From Rhodamnia argentea (taxonomy: Eukaryota > Streptophyta > Magnoliopsida > Myrtales > Myrtaceae): DNA of 64,000 nucleotides. The position numbers were made by a program, and so were the translations under genes. Shown here one piece after another: positions 47,401 through 58,427 of this stretch; position 1 is the first letter of the stretch; each line of letters starts with the position of its first letter. The stretch spans positions 3,472,001 through 3,536,000 of the forward strand of contig NC_063154.1 of the NCBI RefSeq assembly GCF_020921035.1, in the 5' to 3' direction. The notes under the pieces are model-generated. The model saw only the letters and a program-made list of their open reading frames with translations. It did no database searches and was not told the DNA's origin.

Positions 47401-48752
47401 TTGCTAGTATCATAGTGCTCCCTTTTGTTGTGATGAGACTGTCGATGACTTAAGCACAAAACTTGATACCGAAATGAAAGTTACAAGTTTCTTGATTGTT
47501 AAGTTTTTATGAAAAAAGCTTTCATCAAATTACTGGTTAAGTTTGGCCTTCCATTTTAATAGAATAAAAATAGGTCAAAGATTTCAGAAAACTATTAGTC
47601 CCAAAAGGTCTAATCTAATAGTTAGAAAGATGGACCTGGATAATTTTATGTCACCAAAGCACTTGGGCTCCTGTAACGCAAATCACAAGAATAGATTTCA
47701 CTGTTTATGGTGGATCTATAGGCTAAAATAATGATTTGTTTGTTAAAGTCCTTTGTGCAACCTCTTTGTATGGAAGGCTGGTTCCGTTATAATCTCAAAC
47801 GAGCCTTTGGAAAATTATTGTCCTGGTTGATGTTATTTGAAGTTCCATTACAAGCTTTTTGTGTCTATGTAGGGATTTGCCTCTCCTGCAAGCTGGTAAC
47901 TATGGTGAAGTAATTGATGGCATCATTGCTGATGATAAACTGAAGATGGACAAGATCACTATATATGTGGAACACCCTCGTCCTATTGAGCCCCCAGCAG
48001 AGCCTGCCCCTCCACCACCTCAACCGTTAAAGTTGACCAAGAAGGAACAGAAAAAACTTCGTACACAACGTCGGTTAGCCAGGGAAAAGGATAGGCAAGA
48101 GATGATTAGACAGGGCCTGATAGAACCACCGAAACCGAAAGTCAAGATGAGCAATTTAATGAAAGTTCTTGGTTCTGAAGCCACTCAAGATCCCACTCGG
48201 CTTGAAAGGGAAATTCGTGCTGCAGCTGCTGAGCGTGAACAAGCTCATGTGGACAGGAACATTGCTCGTAAGCTAACTCCTGCTGAGCGGAGGGAGAAGA
48301 AAGAGAAAAAGCTCTTTGATGACCCCAGCACACTGGAAACTATTGTCTCTGTCTACAGGGTTAATGATCTCTCACACAAGCAGACCCGATTCAAAATCGA
48401 TGTCAATGCTCAAGAGAACCGGTTGACGGGATGTGCAGTGATATCCGATGGGATAAGTGTTGTCGTTGTTGAAGGTGGAAGCAAGTCTATCAAGAGATAT
48501 GGCAAACTAATGCTGCGGCGAATAAATTGGGCTGCTGCTGTGAATGAGGAGGATGAAGAGGAAGATGACAGTGAGGAGAAACCAGTGAATAAGTGTGTAT
48601 TAGTGTGGCAAGGAAGTGTTGCAAAAGCAAGCTTCAATAGGTTCACCGTTCACGAGTGCATCACTGAAGCTGCTGCCAGAAAGGTCTTCTCTGATGCCGG
48701 TGTGGGTCATTACTGGGATCTTGCTGTCAACTTTTCGGACGATCAGATGTAA
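44447..48752 (+). CDS. RDM16: U4/U6 snRNP protein PRP3 (RDM16)
   Basis: Coding exons 44447-45172, 45774-46058, 46166-46600, 46693-46887, 46965-47125 and 47873-48752 join in frame to 893 residues, all introns GT-AG. Residues 1-200 are extremely rich in Arg, Asp, Glu, Ser and His (RDRE/RS-type repeats). Low-complexity Ser/Thr segments follow. The PRP3 domain spans about 480-720 (DFxILKPDLDIDPESNPHFD-like start, RPKRMSFLFVEEGKW, MIPEIEWWDLPLL, KLTKKEQKKLRTQRR). The C-terminal DUF1115-type region at about 750-890 contains VYRVNDLSHKQTRFKIDVNAQ and ends VNFSDDQM. PRP3 stabilises the U4/U6.U5 tri-snRNP in the nucleus. The Arabidopsis orthologue RDM16 also affects RNA-directed DNA methylation. The length appears about 100 residues above the Arabidopsis protein, mostly in the N-terminal charged part. 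Confidence 0.94.
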
Positions 48753-49638
48753 ATTGAAGACATCAATCGTGCAGGTATTTCCATTGGGGGATGTGCTTCA
48801 TGATGAGCTGGTTTGCTAGTCTTCGTCTGAGCAGGTCATAACTGATTTGATTTTGTACTCTTCATTATGAGATGGATCTCCTTTCTATGATGCTTATCTT
48901 TTTCATGTCCATGAATAAGAACCTTCTACTCAAAGGGCTTCTGGTATAAACTTGCGTAATTCAGGATGAGCTCAGCTAGATACTCTTCATGGATATTTGT
49001 GTTCTGCCTTGTGGTTCTTTCTTCTGGAGTATATTTGACTGTTGTCAATCTATGTGATATATTTTTGCTCTATTTCCCCTCCTGAATTCCTTTTACCTTT
49101 CACATCCTCTTTCTTTTGTCCTTTTCTTTTTGTTCTTTTTTGACTTTTTCATCAACGGTTTACAGAAATATTAGGCCTCCTTTATCGATGAAGTGGCTGA
49201 GGAACTAACTTTTATGACATCCTGATAGTTTTTAGTCGAGAGAGCTTGATCTATGAATATCGGATTCCAATGGTAAACACCCTTTGCCTGTGTCAATCTT
49301 ATTCTTTCTTGAAACAATGATTCTACATTGATGGGCAATCCTCGGTTCAAGTGTGGATCATGTCCCTGGTGCCGGCTTTAGCTTGTTCTGGGGAAACATT
49401 ATGTACCTGATAAAACTCAGGTGGTGGGAGGGTACGATCTTGCCATTGTCTTGAGGAGAAATGGGTGGAAACATTATGCTTACCCCGACAATCATCTGGA
49501 GAGGAGAGTTTTCAAGGGAAGTAGAATAATTTACTCCTGTTTGTGGATGATGTTTGAGAGTCACTCAGAGCTAGTTCATGGCATGTGCTGAAGAACCTCG
49601 GTGAGGTCATTAGAATGCATGCTTACCTCCATAATCAT

Positions 49639-49671
<33 letters not shown>

Positions 49672-51540
49672 GCGTAACAATGACACTGATGGGTAACATC
49701 GTCTTCCCAAAAATATCTGTGCATGTGAATAAGCAAAAGCAGAGGTGGTTTTCTGGAAGGAGTGATATCAAGGCTAGGCTTGACTGAAAAGGGCCTAGAG
49801 ACGAAAAGAAGGTGGTGCATCATGCGCGCACATGTAGGATCCTATGAGTTAGTTTTGACTTTGGATTCTGTATTTATAGAGGTGACAAAGTTAGCTTGCG
49901 GTTGGGTAAGGAGTGGCCCATCTGCATCAACTAACAAATGCACACGCCCATGACTTTCCATTTCCATCTTCTCAGTTCCACTCTTCTCTTTGTTCCACTC
50001 TTGACTTCCCCTTATCAGACGGCAAGCCAAACCTATTTGAGATCGATTTGCCGTCTTTATCTCAAAAGAAACGACCTAATCCCCGAGTAAGGGCGGTTAG
50101 CATTCCTTTGGATCTTTGAGTTACCTCGATCCCATGCAACACTTAGAATTATATCAACCACTCACTCCCTTTTAGTTTTTAGGTTACAAAGGTCTATATC
50201 ATGGATTAAAAAGTTGGTCTCATTATGATATGATTGAATCGTGCCTCTGTTTTCCGTGACTTTTCTGTTTTTTAAGCCAGCCCCTTTTGCATTCGTTTGC
50301 ATACATCAAGGATTAACTACATAGATAAGTGAACGACTTTAGTTGAGAGAGAGGGAACGGACGGGACGAGACAAAATGTTCGGAGTTATATCATCGAAAG
50401 TAGAGACTTGTCGCCAAAGGAAAAGAGAAATAGATGGCCAATGGGTCTTCCTAGCCGTTAAACTAGTTCAACTAAGGGCGACAAAAAGAACATGTTCAAC
50501 TAAGGAAAAGGTGTAAGGGGGTATCGAAAGAAGTTACCCTGCCAATGTGACACGATTCTTACCCAATTTTTATCCAAAGAAAGCTTCGTCTATCAACGAC
50601 ATCGATGTACTCACCAAAAGCACAACCCTCACATTCATTAGGATTCGATCATCGCCGGCCGAGCCATTCTTTCACATCGCCTTGTATCAAATAAAAAAGC
50701 CAAACACAAAGAAAAAGGCTTCACTTGCACTTCGCATTTACAATTAGCGCTTTCTGTATATGTTGTATCTTTAGTCGTGGTGTCGTGTGCTCTGATCCGT
50801 CATTAAATATGCCCTCATATCCCATGAACAAATCATCATGCTTCTTTGGCCACCCCCAACAGAGGAAAAAGGGCCGAAAACAAGGAAGGAGAGAAAGCGC
50901 TCCGCCTCCGCTTATCTTAGTGAGATGTCTATCTTTTTTTTGGATTATGTTGTCTGACTTTAGCTAATCTCTACCGAGCTGTAATTTTCAGAAGCAGGCA
51001 ATGCTTGTAATAATCAATATGCGAAAAACTACGTGAGGCCACACATCATGTCGTATGTCGACTCTTTGTTACGAAAGAAAAACACCATAATTGCAGAAAA
51101 TTATTAGAACCACAACAAAATGATGTTGAACCGCAAGAAGAAACTTTCGGCAACCTGTGATTGCGATTGCGATTGCATGGCTTGCCTCCTTCCCATTACT
51201 AGAGGTTTATTTAGATTGCGAGTTACGACCCCCCCACAGTTGATCTACACCCTACCAACTTTTTTCCACACACACCAAAAGACCAAAAAAGACAAAGGGC
51301 AAAAAAAAAAAAAAAAAAGAGAGAGAGAGAGAGCTGTAAGTAATCGACCCGAGAGTCTTCCCAACACCCATTACGCCACGTGTCGCGGGGTCAGGGTTGG
51401 CCAATGGGAAGAGGCCAGGTGGCGTATGGGAGAAAAGAAAGACGTATGGACATGAGATTAGGAGGATGTAGGTGACCTTTCTCTCACCTCCCCCCACCCC
51501 CAGAAACACTGTGCAATCACACCCCCATGCACTTCCCCCC
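48753..51540. other. Intergenic DNA between PRP3 and ABCG
   Basis: The first few hundred bases are likely PRP3 3' untranslated region. A word 'atgcttacc..aatcatctg' is duplicated at about 49477 and 49619, the second copy running into a (GA)n microsatellite at 49641-49669. No frame is convincing. A poly-A plus (GA)n tract lies at about 51301-51333. Confidence 0.5.
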
Positions 51541-51557
51541 ATGTGAATGTCTTGTTG

Positions 51558-51632
51558 TATATATATGCTCTCTCTCCTATTTTCACCCCCAAAAAAAGCG
51601 CGCCCACACACAGTCTCTCTCTCTCTCTCTCT
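51558..51632 (+). promoter_or_regulatory. TATA box and CT-rich leader of the ABCG gene
   Basis: 'gtatatatatgc' at 51557-51568 is a good TATA candidate about 240 bases before the ATG. A (CT)n run at 51613-51632 would lie in the leader. A second TATAAAAA at 51770-51777 is only 25 bases from the ATG and is less likely to be used with this start. Confidence 0.5.
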
Positions 51633-51801
51633 AACGCCGTCACTCCATGAGCCCTCGCCCATCACGCCGTTAACCCCGCAGCCGTCCCTCTCGCTCTCGC
51701 GGCGACGGTCGGTGTTCTTCTTCATCACACTCCTTCCCTCTCCATCGCCCTTCTGGATGCGTGCTTGGATATAAAAACGAGGGGTCCGTCCATCCCGTTC
51801 C

Positions 51802-54060
51802 ATGTCTCGCATTGTCGTTCCGAGTCTCCCGCCCGCCAGACCCTCCCGCCTCTTCTTCTCCAACGCCATGGAGCTCCACGACCTCCCCCGCGCCGCCCCC
51901 GCCCCCTCGCCGACCCTCGCTCAGCTCCTCAAGCGCGTCGGCGACGCCCGCAAGGAGGCCACTGGCGACGGCGGCGAGACGCCCGTCCACCACAGCGCCC
52001 TCGACGTCGACCCCAGCGATGCCAGCCTCGAGCCGCGCTCCCTCCCCTTCGTCCTCCAGTTCAACAACCTCACCTACAGCGTGAAGGTTCGCCGCAAGGT
52101 CACCCTCTCCTCCCTCCTCCCCCGGAGCCGTAGCCGCCTCGGCTCCGCCGCCGTCGAGGACCCTGTCGCCGGGGAGAGCCTCTTCACCCGGAGCAAGGTC
52201 CTGCTCAACGACATCTCAGGCGAGGCCCGCGACGGCGAGATCCTCGCCGTCCTTGGGGCCAGCGGCTCCGGGAAGTCGACGCTTGTTGACGCGCTCGCGA
52301 ACCGGATCGCGAAGGGAAGCCTGAAGGGGAGCGTGACCCTGAATGGGGAGGCGCTCGAGTCGAGGCTGTTGAAAGTGATATCGGCGTACGTGATGCAGGA
52401 TGACCTCCTCTTCCCGATGCTCACGGTGGAGGAGACGCTGATGTTCGCAGCCGAGTTCCGCCTCCCCCGGACGCTGTCCAAGTCGAAGAAGCGGATGCGG
52501 GTCCAGGCCCTGATCGACCAACTGGGCCTGCGGAACGCGGCGAAGACGGTGATCGGCGACGAGGGCCACCGAGGAGTCTCCGGCGGGGAGCGGCGGCGTG
52601 TCTCCATTGGGACTGACATCATCCATGACCCGATCATCCTCTTCCTCGACGAGCCGACCTCGGGACTCGACTCGACTAGCGCCTACATGGTGGTAAAGGT
52701 GCTGCAGCGGATCGCCCAGAGCGGGAGCATCGTGGTCATGACGGTGCACCAGCCCAGCTACCGCATCCTTGGCCTCCTTGACCGCCTGCTCTTTCTCTCC
52801 CGCGGCCAGACCGTGTACAGCGGCTCCCCCTCAAGCCTTCCACTCTTCTTTTCGGAGTTCGGCCACCCAATCCCAGAAAACGAGAACCGGACTGAGTTCG
52901 CGCTCGACCTGATCCGGGAGCTCGAGGGGTCCCCTGGCGGCACCAAGAGCCTCGTCGAGTTCAACAAGTCATGGCAGAGCATGAAGCAAGCTACCGGAAA
53001 CTCGGAGCCCGACCGCAACGGGCTGTCCCTGAAGGAGGCGATCAGCGCCAGCATCTCACGTGGGAAGCTGGTCTCCGGCGCAACGAACGACGTGAGCCCG
53101 ACCTCCATGGTCCCCACCTTCGCCAACCCTTTCTGGATCGAGATGGCGGTCCTGTCCAAGCGGTCCGTGACCAACTCGCGGCGTATGCCGGAGCTTTTTG
53201 GTATCCGGCTTGGCGCCGTCCTCATCACGGGGTTCATCCTCGCCACCATGTTCTGGCAGCTAGACAACTCCCCCAAGGGCGTCCAGGAGCGGCTCGGCTT
53301 CTTCGCCTTCGCCATGTCCACGACCTTCTACACCTGCGCCGACGCGCTCCCCGTGTTCCTCCAGGAGCGGTACATCTTCATGAGGGAGACGGCATACAAT
53401 GCGTACCGGCGGTCATCCTACGTGCTTTCGCACTCGCTCACCGCGCTGCCCTCGCTGGTGTTCCTCTCGCTCGCCTTCTCGGCCACGACCTTCTTCGCGG
53501 TAGGGCTCGACGGGGGGCTCTCGGGCTTCCTCTTCTACTTCTTCATCATCTTGGCCTCCTTCTGGGCAGGCAGCTCCTTCGTGACCTTCCTGTCGGGGGT
53601 GGTCCCGCACGTGATGCTCGGGTACACCATCGTCGTGGCGATCCTCGCCTACTTCCTCCTCTTCAGCGGCTTCTTCATCAACCGGGACCGCATCCCGCCC
53701 TACTGGATCTGGTTCCACTACCTGTCCCTGGTGAAGTACCCATACGAGGGGGTTTTGCAGAACGAGTTCCAGGACCCGGCCAAGTGCTTCGTGAAGGGGG
53801 TCCAGATCTTCGACAACACGCCGCTCGGGGCGGTGCCGGAGACGGTGAAGCTGAGGCTGCTGCAGTCGATCAGCAGCACGCTGGGGATGAACATCACGGC
53901 GTCGACGTGCCTGACGACGGGGACCGACATCCTGCAGCAGCAGGGGGTGACGGATCTGAGCAAGTGGAGCTGCCTGTGGGTGACGGTGGCGTGGGGCTTC
54001 TTGTTCCGCATCTTGTTCTACATCTCCCTGCTGCTGGGAAGCAAGAACAAGAGGAGGTAA
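51802..54060 (+). CDS. ABCG1: ABC transporter G family half-transporter (ABCG1/ABCG6/ABCG16 clade)
   Basis: A single intronless frame of 752 residues. The nucleotide-binding domain comes first: Walker [10 protein letters not shown] at 152-160, Q-loop region YVMQDD at 196-201, signature VSGGERRR at 259-266, Walker B ILFLDEP at 279-285 and H-loop His316. The transmembrane half follows, with about six helices from residue 470 to the end (for example [16 protein letters not shown]). ABCG half-transporters dimerise in the plasma membrane; this clade exports suberin and pollen-wall lipid precursors. The upstream start MSRIVV is preferred over Met23 because relatives also start MSR-V. The adjacent-family order matches ABCG1 (At2g39350) next to SAC3A. 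Codon third positions are strongly G/C, which produces long shadow frames on both strands. The clade is certain; the exact paralogue is inferred from gene order. Confidence 0.93.
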   Translation: MSRIVVPSLPPARPSRLFFSNAMELHDLPRAAPAPSPTLAQLLKRVGDARKEATGDGGETPVHHSALDVDPSDASLEPRSLPFVLQFNNLTYSVKVRRKVTLSSLLPRSRSRLGSAAVEDPVAGESLFTRSKVLLNDISGEARDGEILAVLGASGSGKSTLVDALANRIAKGSLKGSVTLNGEALESRLLKVISAYVMQDDLLFPMLTVEETLMFAAEFRLPRTLSKSKKRMRVQALIDQLGLRNAAKTVIGDEGHRGVSGGERRRVSIGTDIIHDPIILFLDEPTSGLDSTSAYMVVKVLQRIAQSGSIVVMTVHQPSYRILGLLDRLLFLSRGQTVYSGSPSSLPLFFSEFGHPIPENENRTEFALDLIRELEGSPGGTKSLVEFNKSWQSMKQATGNSEPDRNGLSLKEAISASISRGKLVSGATNDVSPTSMVPTFANPFWIEMAVLSKRSVTNSRRMPELFGIRLGAVLITGFILATMFWQLDNSPKGVQERLGFFAFAMSTTFYTCADALPVFLQERYIFMRETAYNAYRRSSYVLSHSLTALPSLVFLSLAFSATTFFAVGLDGGLSGFLFYFFIILASFWAGSSFVTFLSGVVPHVMLGYTIVVAILAYFLLFSGFFINRDRIPPYWIWFHYLSLVKYPYEGVLQNEFQDPAKCFVKGVQIFDNTPLGAVPETVKLRLLQSISSTLGMNITASTCLTTGTDILQQQGVTDLSKWSCLWVTVAWGFLFRILFYISLLLGSKNKRR

Positions 54061-54454
54061 AAGGATCTGGGTGGACTTTTCTCCTCCTCCTCTTCTTCCT
54101 CTTCTTCTTCGATTGCCAAGATTCAAATTTGGCGGGAAGCACCCTCGTTTTTCTATTTTTGTTCTTTTTTTTTTTTTTTTGCGTTGGGTTTTTTGTTGTT
54201 ATAAAATGAAGTCGGGCTCGAATTTGTAGAGAGGGTATGGACGGTGGAAACTGTTGCATATATCCTAATGTCGTTCCATTACACAAAAAATCCCAACATC
54301 AGTCCGCCATGGATTACATATGTTATGTGGTCGGGCTATGCTGTCGTGCTTTGGAGTAAATAAGATTCAAATTAGAAAGTTGGCAGTTTCACGATTTGAG
54401 ATCGTAGAATAGACAGTCACACAAATTATATGAGCCAGTCGAAGAGTCGGCGTA
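54061..54454. other. ABCG downstream region
   Basis: Probable 3' untranslated region with CT- and T-rich tracts (54080-54180). No gene. Confidence 0.4.
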
Positions 54455-54558
54455 GGATTTGGTGTTCATGACCGAAAACCGAACCGAAACAATTAAAATT
54501 CACCAAGGGTTCGGCGTTCATGACCGAAAACCGAAACGAATCAAATAAAATATCCAAT
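54455..54558. repeat. Two tandem 52-bp units
   Basis: 'gttcatgaccgaaaaccgaa' recurs 52 bases apart (54463 and 54515), followed in both by an AT-rich tail. The copies differ by several substitutions. Confidence 0.75.
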
Positions 54559-55515
54559 TTATGACCATTTCTCTGAATAATATTGACACCCGATTCGAAA
54601 GCACGGAAATTTTCCCGGGTCGGGTGTTTTTGGCAGCCCTACCTGCTATACCCCATCCACGTGACCATACATGCACAACAGCTAATGATATGTTAATAAC
54701 TTGTGAATCTCAAATCTTGGAAATTCGACCGAGGACCACATGGTAGTCACCTACGACATGTCTACGATGTGAAGAAATCATCGTAAAATTCACACCTCGC
54801 AAAGAAAACTAAATGCACCTAAACCTATCGCTATCCTTCCTCCTAAAGCACATATGTTAAATGGATATAAGGGCATCACGTCTCCATGCAGACCAGCTAG
54901 GGTGACCCGTTTTGCATCCGATTTATGTCCCCCGTTTTTTTGACTTGTGCTAGGGTTTGCGTGTCTTAGTCATAGTGCTATATATATTCCCCGACTCATC
55001 ACAAGGCGAGAGTGAAGTATCCGGCGCCGCTTGTTCATACCCACACGTCGTCGTCCCGACTCGGTCCCGGCGCATGCCGCGGACTCCTCCGGTCAACACG
55101 AAGCCAAATTGATTGCGGGCTCCGGTGCGTTCATCCGTTTCTCATCCAACCTCACCAGCAAGCATTAAAACAAAAGGTTAATTGTGCGAGAACTTAATAG
55201 GGGAGGTTAGCACAGATCTTTTCACGGGCCATGTGTTCTTCTTTTTCTTATCCTTTTGAATAGTGGGTCACAGGTAATGAACCTCATTCACATAAAATAA
55301 AATAAAAACTAATTATAGAAATTTTCAAATAGAGCAGTTGAGCGAGATTGTTTTCTCAATAGTCCCCAGCGTGAAAATTGACCCAAAAAGAAGTTTTTGA
55401 AATAGACATCTTTGTCGTTCGGTGAGCACTTGCCTCTTTCTATGTCATGTCATGTCTGAAGCATATCATTTTTTTTCCTTTTTTATTATTATTATTTTTT
55501 CCCTTCTTGTTTCTT
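54559..55515. other. Intergenic DNA
   Basis: A GC-richer island at about 55010-55130 may be a decayed gene or promoter piece, but no family is recognisable. Otherwise AT-rich. Confidence 0.35.
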
Positions 55516-56066
55516 CAGAAAAATTATCCAAAAAGTCTCAAACCCATTACAATTGTGCCAATTTAGTCTTAATCTTCTTCTTTTTTACTGATTCAGTGAT
55601 AAAAATTTTGCAATTATGCCGATTTAGCCCACCGGCCAATTTTGGCCGGCCGGCGACATAAATTTTATTTTCTAATTTTTAAATTTTTTCTTTTCTTTTC
55701 CTTTTCATTCTTTCTCTTCCATCTTTTTTCTCTCGCCGATCGCCGGACCTCGACGATCGGCCAGGGGGATGGCCGGCGAGGCTTAACCTCGCACAATTTT
55801 GGCACTCACCTTGCCATCCCTCTAGCCAATCGCTAAGGTCCCTTGCCATCCCTCTGGTCAATCGGCTGGAGGAGAAAGAGGGGAGGAAGGAATAAAAAAG
55901 AAAAAGAAAAGGAAATTTAATGTTAAAATATTATATCGTCGGTTCAATGGACTGAATTGACATGATTGTAAAATATTTAAAACCGAATCAATAAATAAAA
56001 AAAGTTTAAGATTGAATTGATACAATTGATTATAATAGGTTTAGAATTTTTCTAGTGATTTTCCCT
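55516..56066. mobile_element. MITE-like element with GC-rich core, same family as 13742-14052
   Basis: The left arm 'gaaaaattatccaaaaag' with 'ttacaattgtgccaattta' is mirrored on the right by 'gaattgatacaattga' and 'gaatttttctagtgatttt'. The core includes a GC-rich self-complementary patch ('gccggccggcga', 'gatcgccgg', 'cgatcggcc'). It is non-coding. Confidence 0.6.
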
Positions 56067-56835
56067 TGTTTTCCTCCCTTGTTCCCGCTTACCAAGCCTG
56101 CGCCACCTCCCTTCTTCTTCGACATCTCACGGCCAAATCTTCAAGCTGAATCGACTGCTTAGACGGCTTTTTCCCTATTTTGAGGAGACGGACGGGCGAG
56201 GAGCAAACAGAGAGCACCGTTCGGGTCATCTGTTAAGCCTTCCATCTCTTTTCCTATGGGCTCGGAGCTCACAAACCTATGTCTATGGAAGTCGCGACCT
56301 TCGTCGATTCACTCTTTAACGGAGGTCGGTAGCCCCCGCACAACGATAGGTATGTGGTTGCGCGAGGTCTGCCACCTCCATGGCCGATGTGTTGGGGCTC
56401 GGCTCACGGCCTCGGGTGAGAGTGGGCGGCTAAAGGGGAACGAGTGAGGAGGAGCGGCCATAGCCAAGAGGTCGAAACTGGACGAACCGAAGCTTGGAGC
56501 TCGGAGATCTGGCAGTCAAGTCATGGTAGCGAGTGAGAAGAGAGAGGGCGGCCGCCGCCACGAACACGAACACGAAACCGGAGTGACGCTGACCGTGGCC
56601 GCCATGGTCAAAAGAGCTCAGACATGGGGCGACTATGGCCGTGGGAGCGCTCAAAACAAAAGGCGATCTCACCAAATTCCTTTAAATAACGTGGACGATT
56701 GCCAAGCCTCACAAGACTTTGTCGCAGCCAAAATACAAAATAAATAAATAAAAAGACAATTTTTTTATCCATTAGAAACGAAACGAGACACTCACAGAGA
56801 TAAGGGACAGAATCGGCAACCTCCAGCCACCAGCC
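56067..56835. other. Intergenic DNA upstream of the plastid-type gene
   Basis: A moderately GC-rich stretch (56090-56640) with short frames on both strands and no recognisable family. The last part should hold the promoter of the gene at 56836. Confidence 0.35.
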
Positions 56836-57417
56836 ATGGCTACCGCCATACCATCCTCCTCCCTCCAAATCTCCACGCCCTTCTCATCGACCTCCCCGCG
56901 TAAGCCCCACGCGCCCAAGCCCTACCTCCCCTTCCCCGCCCGAGCCACCGACTCCGACGAGCCCCCCTCCGAGGCGGCCTCCACCGCAACCGATTCCGGA
57001 TCCGAGCCCCAAGGCGACCCGTTCGAGAGCCGGCTCTCGCGGGTCCGGCTCCGGTACCGGAGCGGGACCGGGAAGAAGGCGGAGGTCCGCAAGGTGAAGA
57101 AGTCCAAGAGAGGATCGTCTCCGTCCGGCACCGGCGGAATGTACCTGCCCCCCGTGGCCCTGAAGGAGCCGGTGTCGGAGGGGCTGAAGGTGGAGTTCGG
57201 GTTCACCCCCTACAGCGAGAGGATGAACGGGAGGATAGCGATCCTGGGACTGACCGCGCTGCTGCTGGTGGAGCTGGCGACGGGGAAGAGCGTGATCCGC
57301 TACCACACGCCGGCGATCTTGCTGATCCAGGTGTACTTCGTGGCGGCGGTGGCGGCGCTGTACGCGAAGTACGAGAAGGAGAGAGGGAGCGTCTGGCCCC
57401 AATCTCCCGATAAATGA
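56836..57417 (+). CDS. Plastid-type two-helix protein with LHC/HLIP-like motif
   Basis: A single frame of 193 residues with no intron. The N-terminus (MATAIPSSSLQISTPFSSTS..) is rich in Ser, Thr and Pro and poor in acidic residues, like a chloroplast transit peptide. A basic Ser-rich linker (66-97) leads to FGFTPYSERMNGRIAILGL. This contains the LHC/HLIP-type chlorophyll-binding pattern ExxNGRxAxxG, with Glu128, Asn131, Arg133 and Gly138. Two hydrophobic helices follow, at about 134-150 and 158-177, and a charged tail. HLIP and SEP-type proteins bind pigment or help photosystem assembly and photoprotection in thylakoids. I know related plant proteins only as uncharacterised, so pigment binding here is inferred. 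It faces the SAC3A gene tail to tail across about 1 kb. Confidence 0.75.
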   Translation: MATAIPSSSLQISTPFSSTSPRKPHAPKPYLPFPARATDSDEPPSEAASTATDSGSEPQGDPFESRLSRVRLRYRSGTGKKAEVRKVKKSKRGSSPSGTGGMYLPPVALKEPVSEGLKVEFGFTPYSERMNGRIAILGLTALLLVELATGKSVIRYHTPAILLIQVYFVAAVAALYAKYEKERGSVWPQSPDK

Positions 57418-58427
57418 CAGGCGACTGCGAGGGGCGGCGAGGGGCGGCGATTGTTTTTTCGTTTCTCCTGTGTATAACAACTACACGTTTGCTTTTTACG
57501 CTCAGCAGCTTCTCTTTAGATTTGGAGTTTGGCTTATCGTTCTTTCGTGAGCTGCTGTTGCCACGTTCAGACAAAGGCGAAGGGCAATGACCAATAAAGA
57601 AGACGATTACGAATGATTATGAAAACCAACATTGAAGTTGATGCTTGTAAGAAATCATAGTTTTCCAAGAATTCAAAGGCGATCCCCTTGAGAAGACATC
57701 AAGAAAGCAAAGGCTGATTGTCGTGCATATAATGCTCACATTCAGAGAGTTCATACTTGACTACCATAGCCAAAGGAAGATATCAAGAGGACATCAAAAT
57801 CAATAACAGAAATAAGATCCTTTAGGTCTTTCTACCCAATGATAGACAATCAATCCTAAATCACATTCTTTTTCACGAATTCAGTTTGTTCGCCTTGCGA
57901 GATGGACCGAACAATGCCATCCACAGAACCGAATAAAGCTGGGAAAAAGGAAGTAAAATTCTCATCTTGAAAGCGAATGTACAACATGTATCCTTGCGAT
58001 AGATAATTCCTCCATCTTCTACCCCAATATCTGTTATGAAAAGAATGAATTCATATGTTACATCGCAGGAACTCCCCTCGGCTCGGATGCTAAAACCCCT
58101 AATAATGTCGAGTGCTTGTCCGTTCGATCCATGGCGGAGCACCTTTTATGAGGAATTTACATTTTTCTTTTCCACCAACGAAATCCCATTGCACAACAAG
58201 AATTGTAGCCCCCCTTCTTCAATTCTCTTCCCATCGCTCCATCTCTCCACAGATACAGGTGATGTCTCGCCAGCCCTGGCTCGTTACAATCTCTGAGCTG
58301 CTTCAAAAGAAGAAGAAAAAAAACATGCACTACCTGTTATACATAAAGGGGGTCAAGAATGGCACGGTTTTCCACGCCATTTCTTCCCATTGGCTGCAAC
58401 AGTTGCAATGCATTGCAGTCAACTTCT
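57418..58427. other. Tail-to-tail spacer between the plastid-type gene and SAC3A
   Basis: It should contain the 3' untranslated regions of both genes. The 89-residue minus-strand frame at 57873-58142 looks incidental. Confidence 0.5.

Noticed and set aside
51252-51869. 205-residue minus-strand frame across the ABCG promoter and start
   Set aside because: It runs through microsatellites and the TATA region, shows no family features, and overlaps the start of a certain gene.
52971-54209. 412-residue plus-strand frame overlapping the ABCG gene
   Set aside because: It is out of frame with the clear ABCG product and arises from the G/C-rich third codon positions; the translation is low-complexity with no family match.
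57873-58142. 89-residue minus-strand frame downstream of SAC3A
   Set aside because: It is separate from the SAC3A stop at 58428, lies in the expected 3' untranslated region and matches no family.
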